The position numbers and the translations under genes are program-made. 64,000 nt of DNA from Sceloporus undulatus. Lineage: Eukaryota; Chordata; Lepidosauria; Squamata; Phrynosomatidae. Below, piece by piece: positions 1 to 9,704 of this stretch. The stretch covers positions 122,760,112-122,824,111 of the forward strand of contig NC_056527.1 in the NCBI RefSeq assembly GCF_019175285.1, in the 5' to 3' direction. Position 1 is the first letter of the stretch; each line of letters opens with the position of its first letter. Under the pieces are notes generated by a model that made no database searches, was not told the DNA's origin, and was given only the letters and a program-made list of their open reading frames with translations.

Positions 1-50
1 TCGTTTTCAGACAACGTTGGAGGCACTGAGCATTAATCCGATATTAACCT

Positions 51-137
51 GCACAGAAAGTGGACAAAATTGGCTGCTTTTTACTTTTCAGATTTTCCCG
101 AAAGGAAAAAGCGGACGATTTTGTCCACTTTTTGTGC
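51..137. repeat. Hairpin-type inverted repeat
   Basis: The left arm, starting GCACAGAAAGTGGACAAAAT, and the right arm, ending ATTTTGTCCACTTTTTGTGC, are inverted copies of about 35 bp around a short middle. The middle and arms resemble the element at 30,129-30,255. Probably a non-autonomous DNA transposon. Confidence 0.7.
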
Positions 138-776
138 CGAAAATGATCCTGCTTTTGCGGGATTTTTCCAGGCTTTAAATCCAGTTTTTGCACAGGATTT
201 GGGCACTTATCCTCCCGTGCGGTAACTCCTTTATTTGGGTTGCCACATGCAAACAAGGGGATCAGATAGACCCGAATTTGGTTCGGGGTGAGTTCCAGAT
301 AATGTTTGCTTGGCTTCGGCATCAAATTCAAGTGCCATCCTCTGCCTTTTGACCAATTCATCTCTGCCTCTAATGCTTTCCCTTGCTTTGCGTTGTCCGA
401 CTGAAAGACTAGGGCCATTTTTCAACGCTAGGCTTTGGGAAGGGTGGCGCTGCACATGAGATGATGTGCGTCTGTGTGCGATGTGCTGTGTACATATCCT
501 TGAACATAAAATAAACAAATACATACGCGTCATGGAAAAAACTGACTCAATAAAGGTTATAATCTTGATGTACCTCAGCACCAGTTCTTCCTCCTCCTCC
601 TCCAAAGTGAAGCTGGAAAAATTCCTTCCTTCCTTTCTTTCTTTCTTATAAAGGCTCACAGAGGTTTGGCTTTTTGCAAAGCAAAGCTTTTGGTGGAGAG
701 ATAGAATATACACTCATTAATAAAGATCCCAACAGAATGTGGAACTCAGCGGTTAGTGATGCATTTAAAAGTATAT

Positions 777-778
777 TA

Positions 779-822
<44 letters not shown>
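777..822 (+). repeat. (AAT)n microsatellite
   Basis: About 14 TAA units, preceded by CT-rich tracts near 590-650. A-rich sequence with TAAAA and CAATAAAA words follows to about 1,080 and looks like an old interspersed-repeat tail. Confidence 0.9.
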
Positions 823-1854
823 AGTATTTTTCTTTCTTTCCTGCCTCTTCTTGAGGCAGAGTACAGCACGTTTTTAAAGAAATAATTTCATTTACAAATA
901 AAATACAACAACAAACAGTACACTAAAACTACAACCAATAAAAGAGTGCAGTGTGTTAAAATGCAAAACACAACTAAAAACTGCATAAAAGCATGGCTAA
1001 AATGCAATACTGTAAAAGCACTGAAATACACTCAAAAGAGTACATAAAAAGAGTGAATAAAAATACATCCACACATACCTATATACACAGAGGAGCATCC
1101 TTGTTTGTAGGAAGCAGAGTTGCATAAAACACAGACCAAAAGGCCATTTTGCAGAAAAGCACACCTGAAGGAAATAAGTGAATTTTGCACAAGGCTCCTG
1201 TGCCTCAAATTAGCTTTTTAGCAAGTTTTTCAGCAAGGTCCAAAGACCTGATCCTGAAACTGACCCATCCAAAGTAGTATATACAAAGTAGTATATACAA
1301 AGAGGTGGACACTTTTAACCTTATATAATGCATCAGAGATATTAAACCACCAGGGATATGGAGCAGCTGGATTTCAATGCCCTTGCAAGGAATCAAATGA
1401 CGATTAACCTTCTTATGGTTGTGTTTTCCCTGCCAGAATAGGGCAGAAGTGTTTGTACAGTTTTATGTATTTATTGTAGTCGTATGTACCAAAATAATTT
1501 GGCTATTTTTTGCTACTGTTGTGTCTTGGAGGAGGTTTTTGCTTACTTGACTCAGGCGGCAAAACTCCTTGGGCTGGACTGGGATATAAGAAATGGTGGC
1601 ATTTAAAATGTGGCATACATTCAAATATGAAGGAAGGGGCATGATGCCAGTTTCACTGGCACATATTCCTTTTAGATTTAAATGGCATTTTAAAAGGGAA
1701 TTGGCTTCTGCTGCGGAAACTTTGGGCTTGAAGACACCTTGCTATAAGATGTCTGTCTCTAGTGTTCCTCAGACTTGTTTTCTATAGTATCTCCGGTGTA
1801 TCTGTATATAATGAAGCAGATAAAGAAATGAAAGGCATTTGCATGACTCTTAAG

Positions 1855-2075
1855 GTGTAGACACACTGCAGAATTAAAGCAGTTTGACCCCACTTTAACT
1901 GCCATGGCTCAATACTGTAGGATTCTAGGAATTGTAGTTTGTTGCAGCGCAAGAGCTCTCTGGCAGAGAAGGCTAAATGTCTCACAAAACTACAGTTCCC
2001 AGAATTTCATAGCATTGAGCCATGGCAGTTAAAGTGGTGTCAAACTGGATTGATTTCTGCAGTGCGGATGCATCC
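1855..2075. mobile_element. Palindromic non-autonomous DNA transposon (family A)
   Basis: A 220-bp imperfect palindrome. Arms begin GTGTAGACACACTGCAGAAT and end GCAGTGCGGATGCAT; the inner arms carry TTTAACTGCCATGGCTCAAT. It is one of about thirteen copies in the window. Confidence 0.75.
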
Positions 2076-2689
2076 CTTGGTTTGCATGCTGACTGCTGGG
2101 GATATATGTTGAGCTCAGTTATCAGAGCTTTCTTGCCAATTATAATTGTTTCTTTGTTTCTTAGTTTTGGAAGTAGGGTCAAATATTGTTCCCAAGCATT
2201 TGGGATAAGGGTAACTCAACTAGTAGGAGGTGCATTTTGGATTTTACGGCAGATTGGACCTATTTAGGGGTTCCTGCAAATACCTGGACATGTTAGGACC
2301 TCTCTAGATTTTGGCAAGCGGTGTCCCATAGTTTCTTTCTCCTTGGCTCTGCACTCCTTTGCTTTTTCTTGAAGCCTTGGAGAGCCACACAGACTTTTGC
2401 GAGATCAAAAGTCACTCATTAGGCCTCTTGGCTGGAACATATTAGCATGCAATCAGTCTCCATTTATCTTGGGCCGAGGAGGAAAAACCCATTGAGCTGT
2501 CAAAGCTGCAGGATTGATGCTGCGTCAATAGCAATGGCGTGTTTGTCCACGCTTCTGCCCTGCCTATGGGGCCATGGGTTTGTGTGTGTGTGCCTGTGTG
2601 TGAATGCACACAGCAGGAGTGTTACCAGGGTGTGGCGACAATCGCACCTGTCCCAGTTCGACCTGGATGTCAAAGATTAGGCACTGCCT

Positions 2690-3110
2690 TGACAGTGGCT
2701 AGCAAAACGTTAACACAATGTCATGCTCATTTCCTCCGAGGCTTCGGAGATTATCACACTGGGGTCGTTTCTACAGCTATCATGATTGTGCGAGACACAA
2801 ATTGCACTCTTCCATTCCGTGCAGTTTTGCGTTTACGATACAATGGGTTGTAGGTGCCTGAGAGGGATACGTTTAGCTCTGTGCGGCTTCTGTTCTCTGC
2901 GGGCGGAGTTTCCATCCTCAAAGAGTTCCAAAATGCCGTGGAAATTATCAATGCCGTCCATTGCGGAAGGGACAAAAAGTAGCTCCAACCAAGCGGCAAT
3001 TAAACGGCAGCTGTCCGGAAGCAAACACGGCTGCGGACTCACAACCGAGAAAATCAATGGCAGATAAGGGGCATCACAGAACGATTAATAAAAGGTGGGA
3101 GCGCAAGGGT
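2690..3110. promoter_or_regulatory. Repeat-free block, candidate conserved non-coding element
   Basis: Unique, moderately GC-rich sequence without long ORFs, carrying homeodomain-like CAATTAAA, GATA-like CAGATAAG and ATTATCAATG words. It lies in the interval where NKX6-3 enhancers would be expected. Conservation is not tested. Confidence 0.25.
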
Positions 3111-3414
3111 GAGGCCCTGGACTGCAAATGCAAGTGTCCTGGGTAGAGTATCTCCTCCAGCTCAGACTGGTCTTTTAAAGCTGCCTTCTCTTCCTCTGCT
3201 ATAGACTCAAATGCAATTTCCCCACAACTAATTCAGTTGCATGCTGCTGTGAAAAGAAAAGGCACCCGTAGAAAGCTGTAATTTAATCTCCATTTTCCCT
3301 TATATAAAAACTACTACTTTTCTGCTCTATGACAACTCAAGAACTTGCCTCTTTCACCCAAGAGGCAATAGACAGATTTCTGTTTCACAAATGGAGGCCG
3401 TAGGAGACTGTAGG

Positions 3415-3490
3415 ATCTTGGTATCCGCTGGGGTTTGGTTCCAGGACCCAGCATGGATACCAAAATCGGTGGATACTCAAGTCTCATTAT
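3415..3490. mobile_element. Tigger-type DNA transposon terminal fragment
   Basis: The words TATCCGCTGGGGTTTGGTTCCAGGA and GGTGGATACTCAAGTCTCAT recall the ends of Tigger-type (TcMar) elements. Shorter similar pieces occur at about 2,190-2,225, 8,143-8,212, 36,395-36,525 and 51,512-51,560. Confidence 0.5.
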
Positions 3491-3500
3491 ATTCAACGAC

Positions 3501-3676
3501 ACGGTAAAGTATGGCCTAGTGGTTTGAGTGTTGGACAACAACTCTGGAGGCAAGGGTTCGATTCCCCACTTGGCCATGAAATCCACTGGGAGACTTTGGG
3601 CAAGTTGCATGCTCTCAGCCTCAGGGGAAGACAATGGCAAACCCTCTCCTGAACACATCTTGCCAAGAAAAGCCTT
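3501..3676 (+). mobile_element. tRNA-derived SINE (Sauria-SINE type)
   Basis: A-box-like GTGGTTTGAGTGTTGGAC, B-box-like GGGTTCGATTCC, then the body with CTCAGCCTCAGGGGAAG and CTTGCCAAGAAAA. The BovB-like tail is missing. Confidence 0.8.
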
Positions 3677-3777
3677 CGATGTATAATTAAATTTTATTGG
3701 ATTTCTTTTAAATCACAAATTTAATTTGTGCTCGGCACACATTTTTGCTAATTTTGTGCAACAGTTTTAAAATATCC

Positions 3778-3865
3778 CAGAGAACCATAGAGTTGGAAAC
3801 AATTCCAAGGGCCTCCTGCCATGGAAGCAAAGCGCTCCGAACGGATGGCCATCCGGTCTCAGTTT
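3778..3865 (-). mobile_element. CR1 LINE 3'-end fragment
   Basis: ACCATAGAGTTGGAAACAAT and GATGGCCATCCGGTCTC are reverse-strand matches to the CR1 3' end. Confidence 0.6.
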
Positions 3866-4059
3866 GTGAATCAATCTGCGAATTGGATGGTAAAAGGAAA
3901 ACATATTTTAGCTCAAATCTTACATCTTAAAAGGAAAAAAAAGTCAACACACACAAACAACTCCATACACACTGCCTTTCTCAGCATTGCCATTTTTAAG
4001 GGCTGTGCCCTCCACTCATGCTCTTCATGCTTGGCTTCACTTTGCATTGGACAAAGAAA

Positions 4060-4945
4060 TAAATGTTTCAGGCTGCAATATTTCCCTTCTTCCAGGCTGA
4101 GAGAGTTGTTAAAACCTTTGAAATGAGAGTCGCATTGTTGATGTTGTTTGGTCCCCTTTTCATTTTATTCCTGGCTGCCCTTCCAAATCTCTTTTTCCAT
4201 TCCACTGGTGAAATGAGGATAGAGCCATACGTTGTGTTAGGTAACATTAATACTTCTACTTTCGGCTTGTACAAAATGCACCGTCCTTTTAAAAAGAAAG
4301 ATTCTAACAATCTGAGGTTCTTGGACAATGTCTTTGGTAAACTTAAGCTTTCTGGCTATTAAGTGGTTTCACTTTTAACATTATGGAAGCATGCTTTAAC
4401 GTTGCCCAGTAAAAGTGAGAGAAGGAGGAGGAATTTAATCTTTCGCCTTCCTGACTAGTCAAGTGTGGTCTGAGTTTTGGTGTCATGAAAAAGCAGCAGA
4501 TTCTTAAATATTAATGCATTTCTCTTTGTATTTTTACTGCCAGCGAAGGGGAAGAGGGAAGATTTTCTGTCTCAAGTCTCAGGTTTTGTTTTTAATTTGG
4601 TGGTTTATTGTTTGCTTGGCAACGATGGACCATGGTTTTGGAGACAGGGCCACCGTTTTCCCGATATTTGGGAAGAGCATCCTCTGACTCCCTTCTTTGG
4701 CAGCCGCTGCCGCCGCTGCGAAGGTCTCTTCCTGGCTTGGCTTGGGTTCCTCCTGCCGCTGGAATATGTTTTTGACATTTTCTAAGCTGTTTGGCGTAGC
4801 TGACAATTTTTAATGTACTAACTGCCTGGTCCAGTGAGCTGATTAATTGGTGCTGGGGAGATCAATACAAAACAGAAAATTAAAACAATTTTAAAGTGAT
4901 TAAGTAGTTTAACACCTGTCTGCCATACCGTCAGCGCAGGAAGAA
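4060..4945. promoter_or_regulatory. Repeat-poor block with homeodomain-like words
   Basis: Within it, 4,790-4,930 is the most notable part: AT-rich with GCTGATTAATTGG, AAAATTAAAACAATTTTAAA and GTGATTAAG, and no repeat similarity. A GCCGCTGCCGCCGCTGC run lies at about 4,701. No coding potential was found. Confidence 0.25.
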
Positions 4946-5114
4946 AAATACAGCAGGTGGCAAAAGGGCCTCGCAGAAGCGCGGAGGATGACAAATGGCA
5001 TCTCAAAGGGATGGCTGGCTAGCTGGCCCGCTTTGGCCCCCAGAGTTTCTGTGCCAGAGTAGAGAGCGAGTTTTCAAAAGCCCTCCGTCATCCGCCCAAA
5101 CACCCCTTTCCTGG

Positions 5115-5735
5115 AGTTTTTGTTGTTGTGGCGCTCACAGGACATGCCCAGTCTAAGGGTGTTTCCTAACCTCCACCCGAAAGCATGGGCAGAAAGACAA
5201 AATGTACCATCTCAATGACCCATTGCTTCTGTAGAAGAGCCCAAACCACAAAAGGGCAGCCAAAAAATGTGATTGTCATTTTATTGTATTGGGACTCGTA
5301 GGACATGCCCCTTCAAAAGGCATTTCCTAACCTCCACCAGAAAGCGCACATGTGCGGAAAGACCGAACGGTTAATGTATGGTCTTCTCTCTTGACCCATT
5401 GCTTCTGTAGAAGGGCCCAAACCACAAAAGAGGTGAGCTGGGCTTGCAGCCCAAAGTGTGATTGTTGTTTTATTGTCGTAGGACTCGTAGGACATGCCCC
5501 GTCAAATGGTATTTCCTAACCTCCACCAGAATGCGCACATGTGCAGAAAGACCGAACGGTTCATGTAGCATCCCCTCAGTGACCCATTGCTTCTGGAGGA
5601 GGTCCCAAGCCACAAAAGAGGCAAGTTAAGCTTGCAGATAAAAGAATGTGATTGTTGTTTTATTGTTGTGGGACTCGCAGGACATGGACATTCAAATGGT
5701 ATTTCCTCACCTCCGGGTTGTGGGTCATCTTTAGG
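5115..5735 (+). repeat. Four-copy tandem repeat, unit 160-190 bp
   Basis: The marker GGACATGCC or GGACATGGA recurs at 5140, 5301, 5490 and 5680. Each copy has TTTCCTAACCTCCACC, a GCACATGTGC-like word, AGAAAGACCGAACGG, and GACCCATTGCTTCTG. The spacings are 161, 189 and 190 bp. Chance ORFs share the peptide HMCAFWWRLGN because of it. Confidence 0.9.
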
Positions 5736-6006
5736 CAGGAAACCAAGGTACAAAATTGCCAGTTTTGCTGGGCACAGTTCTGGGCTAAAGGAAAGGACTG
5801 TGTGTCAATTTCCAGCTCTGCTAATAGAAAAACAGCTTGTTACAATTTGCCAGGATTAATTCATTTGCTGCTACAGCTTGCAAAGATTCTCCAGTGAGTC
5901 TATGCATTTATTCCTCCTTCGCTCTTTAGCCCATCACCCTGAGAAGGGATATATATGGTGAGCCCTTTGTACCTGCTGGGGTTCGGTTCCAGTGGTTTTG
6001 TGCCCA

Positions 6007-6116
6007 CTGTAATGGCGGGTTTTGAGCGACGTTGTGTGAAATTGTTATTCGTAATTATGTGATTTTTCTGGGATATTCACAGGATAAACCTCCCAATCTC
6101 TTTCACGTGATAAACT
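6007..6116. mobile_element. Half of a TIR-bearing DNA transposon
   Basis: Homologous to the right part of the element at 60,318-60,624: AATGGCGGGTTTTGAGCGAC, TTTTTCTGGGATATTCA and the terminal GTGATAAAC. The left end is absent. Confidence 0.6.
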
Positions 6117-6284
6117 CCATTGTGTTGTTGTAATAACTCCCTGCAAAAGTTTGCCCAGGCCCTGCGCCTGCCAGGAAGAGAGGCTTTTGGACCACAGAGT
6201 TGTGGGTGGCGAGCACAAAGTGGGGGGAGAAGGAAGGTGGCAGCCGGATGGATGATGCCTCTGCTTCAATTCCACATCCCTTTT

Positions 6285-6660
6285 CTCCTAGACAAACCCC
6301 GTCGGATTTTCATAAATCAAAGCACCACACTCTTTAATAAAAATTTATTGACTTACAAGTGATTATTTATCAAAAGGCCATTAATAGCAGATCCTGGAAT
6401 GATGTGCTATTGGGTGGTGCAGGGAGACTAATAGGAAATCAATGCCCACAGCAGGGCAGAATGCAGATAAGGGGGCCCCTGGTCCCCCCCAACCCAGCAG
6501 CCCTCTTGGCGGCAGCCGCCAGCACCCCCATGCCTCACTCGCCGCCCATGGAGCCGCCTATTTATATATCATTTACAAATGAAATGATCGATACTTTTAA
6601 TCTAGAGCTAAATTTATTAACTTTCCCATCGGAGAGAGAGATGTATTGACTGCAAGGGGG
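6285..6660. promoter_or_regulatory. AT-rich repeat-free block, candidate enhancer
   Basis: Two dense AT-rich clusters, with TTTAATAAAAATTTATTGAC and GATTATTTATCAAAAGG at 6,330-6,380, and TTTATATATCATTTAC and ATCGATACTTTTAATC at 6,558-6,605. They flank a GC-rich segment with CAGATAAGG. No transposon is recognised. Inferred only from composition and motif density. Confidence 0.3.
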
Positions 6661-6894
6661 AAGGAGGGGGGCAGGAGAGGAGGACGGCGGCGTCCAGGCG
6701 GAGATGGATGCTTTTGCAGTCACCTGTGTGGCCTTGCAGGCTCTGCCTGCTCTCTCTTTCTCCCCGGGCCTCAAGAAACACACTCCCTCAGCTGGCTTTC
6801 TGCTTTTGCATTCAAAGGATGCCCTTCCAAACTCATCAGACAGATGCCAACCTAAGGCAGAAGGGAAGGAAGAGCCAGCAGATTAACTGCTCTC

Positions 6895-7235
6895 TGCTTT
6901 ATGTCACCTGGAATTATACTGTGTCCAGTTCTGGGCACCACAATTCAAAGGTTGAGAAGCTGGAGGGCGTCCAGAGGAGGACAACCAAATTGGTGAAGGG
7001 TCTGGAAACCAAGCCCTATAGGGAAAGACTTAGGGAGCTGGGGATGTTTTGTCTGGAGAAGAGAAGGTTAAGGGGGATATGAGAGCCTTGAATAAATTTT
7101 GAAGGGATCTCATACTGAGCATGGAACAAGCTTGTTTTCTGCTGCTCCAGAGAATAGGACATGGAGCAATAAATTTAAGCTACAGGAAAAGAGATTCCAC
7201 CTAAACACGAGGAAGACCATTGCTTCCCTCTGAGA
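6895..7235 (+). mobile_element. CR1 LINE 3' fragment
   Basis: Reads TCCAGTTCTGGGCACCACAA, GAGGGCGTCCAGAGGAGGAC, CTGGGGATGTTTTG, CTGGAGAAGAGAAGG, as in the 3' coding end and UTR of vertebrate CR1. Heavily mutated. Confidence 0.8.
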
Positions 7236-7257
7236 TGGAGGGAGGGTGACCTTCCCA

Positions 7258-7345
7258 AATTCACTCAGCGGGCTCCCATGGCAAAATAGGGATCTAAATT
7301 CTGGTATCCCAAAGGGCTAGTCTGACACTCAAACCACTATACCAA
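7258..7345 (-). mobile_element. SINE 5' fragment
   Basis: TCTGACACTCAAACCACTATACC is the reverse of the tRNA-like head of the local SINE. A second, hAT-like inverted relic follows at about 7,345-7,480. Confidence 0.55.
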
Positions 7346-8762
7346 TAGTTCTTGAATCTTGGTCCTCCAGATGTTTTGAACTTCAGCTCCCAGAATTCCA
7401 CAGTTTACCAGACCGGCTGCAGCTTTGGGTTGCTGAAGTCCTAAACACCTGGAGGCTGAAGGTTTCTGAACCACTGCACACTACACCATGCTGGCTCTCA
7501 AATAAAAGGGGTAGACATAATTATAAAAGGAATGAGAACACAGTAAGTATCTGAAAGACATCTTCTGATATAAACCTGCCAAAGCTCTTAACATTTCCAG
7601 GGAGGGCTTTCTCTTTATCCTGCCATCATCAGAGGCTTGCTTGGTAAAGACACATGAGAGCGCCTTCTCAGTGGCTTCTCCAACCTTCTGGAACTCCCTT
7701 CCGCAGGAGACTAGTCTGGCTCCCTGCTTGGTCAGGAGGAAGAAATGAGGGTATGTGAAGTCAAAGGCTTTCATGGCCGGCATCCATAGTTTATTGTGGG
7801 TTTTCGGCCACATAGCCCGAAAAACTCACAAAAAATGAGGGTATGCTCTCAAATGGAGTACAGCTTTTCCTTCCCCAAGGATCCCAGAGCAGCAAGATCT
7901 TCATGGCCAGAATCACTTCCCCCTTCCCTACCATCCCCACCAATAACTGGCAGAAATAAAGACACCTCTCAGTGTTAAACAGATGCTGGGCCTGGGAGGT
8001 TTGGGAATAAAGGGAATGGGAATGCCCTCTGTGCCCCATTCAAAAAAGGGACTTAGGTGCATGTAAGCTTCACCTCTGTATGCGTAGCTCACTAACACAA
8101 TGTCAGACTGTAAATGCGATGTAGAGCTACAACTGAAATAAAGTGGTCTCTCCACATTTGCTGGGGTTAGTCGTGAAGGACCCCCATGAATGTGGGAAAA
8201 CTGCAAATAAAAACATGTCTATGATTGTATGATCAACAAGTCATAGACATGGCCACCTGAGGAAAGAAAAAAGTGAAGAAAATGGATCACCGGAGAGAGG
8301 CACGATGAAGCAGGAGCTGAAAGGACAGCAGCATAGCTGGTAATACTGGAATTACCAAAGGGAATGCAGAGACAAGGAAGAGGCAGATAGAGAAATAGCA
8401 CCTTCATTACTTTTGGCATTCTGTTTGTCTCCAGGTCAAGGAACTGAGGAGGGCTAGAAATGTAAGCAAGCACCAGCTTTTCAGTGGATCAAATGGGGAG
8501 GGGAGCTTAAACAGATACCAAACCCAAGAGTTCTCCTGGCCTTTCAGCATAGAGATCCAATACAGCTTATGAGTAAAAATATGGGGGCAATATGGCAGGA
8601 AATAGTCCACTGAGATGAAGCCAATATGCATGGGTTACTTTAACTCTGTCAAATAAAGATCAGGAAGTGAAAGAGATAACTTCTGAGAATAAATGCTATA
8701 AACAGCACATTTCAAAGAAGGCCGCTGCACTTCATACGTCACATGCTCTTCCGATTCTGGAC

Positions 8763-8768
8763 TTTATT
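8763..8768 (-). terminator. Candidate GPAT4 polyadenylation signal
   Basis: A minus-strand AATAAA, about 940 bases below the GPAT4 stop. The stretch 8,770-9,700 carries no recognised transposon, as expected of a 3' UTR, apart from a T/G-run at about 9,262-9,282. Chosen by position only. Confidence 0.3.
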
Positions 8769-9261
8769 TGAGGCTTCTGCCTGCCTCAGCAGATACTAAA
8801 AGCTTCTTTTGAGCTGAAATTAGCCAGGATCTGTTATGAAGTCTGGAAGCCAGCTTGCTGCGGCAGGAGTTCTACATGTTTGTAATTTAGGCTGTGGTTT
8901 TTTATGGTCTCCCCGCATAATAGGCAAAGCAGAAGTACCCAATCCAAGAGACACCTGTCTCTACAAGTGTCAATAATTGTATCGCAGCTCCAGCACCACA
9001 GCAGCTCCACACATGCTTTGCCCTTCCACCCAAAAGAAAAGCATGACATAAAAAGGAAGTCAATCTTGCAAACCTATTACCCCTGGTCTTGGCTTCTCTT
9101 TTTAAGGAACCTCTTCCCTATCTGAAAAAGACAACTTGCCACACCATCTATGAGCCGGGCAATTCCATTGCAAAGGCAGCCTGCAAATATTTAGCACAAG
9201 ATCTTTGTCTATACCATTTAATTATAAAATGCAAAGTGAATCCATGCAACTGATGTAAGTT

Positions 9262-9320
9262 CTTTTTTTTGGGGGGGGGGGATGGAAGAAGGGAGACAAG
9301 GGTGGGCGGGGGGGCTGAGG
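9262..9320 (+). repeat. T/G homopolymer and G-rich stretch
   Basis: About nine T then about eleven G, followed by GGGTGGGCGGGGGGG. Several G runs could form a quadruplex. It may lie just outside the GPAT4 3' UTR or within it. Confidence 0.7.
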
Positions 9321-9704
9321 AAGGATGGAGGGATGTTGCAGGAGGCATCTCTGTCACTGGCAGTAGGGAATCAATACACCCAGCTGGGCTCAGAGCCATG
9401 CTGGAGCATCTTACACAGGCACGCATGCACGAATGCACACATAGATACATGGGCACCCTGCAGAGCTCACACGATTGCGCACGGGGTAGCCATGCTGCCA
9501 TTTTGACTGTGGTGTCCAGTTCTCAGATGCTGATGCTGCTGCCTAGGCAGTGGGGGAAACCACAAGAATTTAAGGCAAGGCCTTTTTTTCAGTAACCACT
9601 GGCCAGCACCACTGAGAGGCTAGAGAACAAAGAGCGCCCATAGCCTTGAGAGAAGGTGCCCCTCCACATGGGATCAGTGCTGCAGAAGCCCCAGCCATGG
9701 CAGC

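Noticed and set aside
5313-5753. ORFs sharing the peptide HMCAFWWRLGN
   Set aside because: The shared peptide results from the tandem DNA repeat, and the frames are short and unsupported.
1-9704. Search for NKX6-3 exons
   Set aside because: No homeodomain sequence (for example WFQNRR) in any frame. The gene, if present, lies beyond the left edge.
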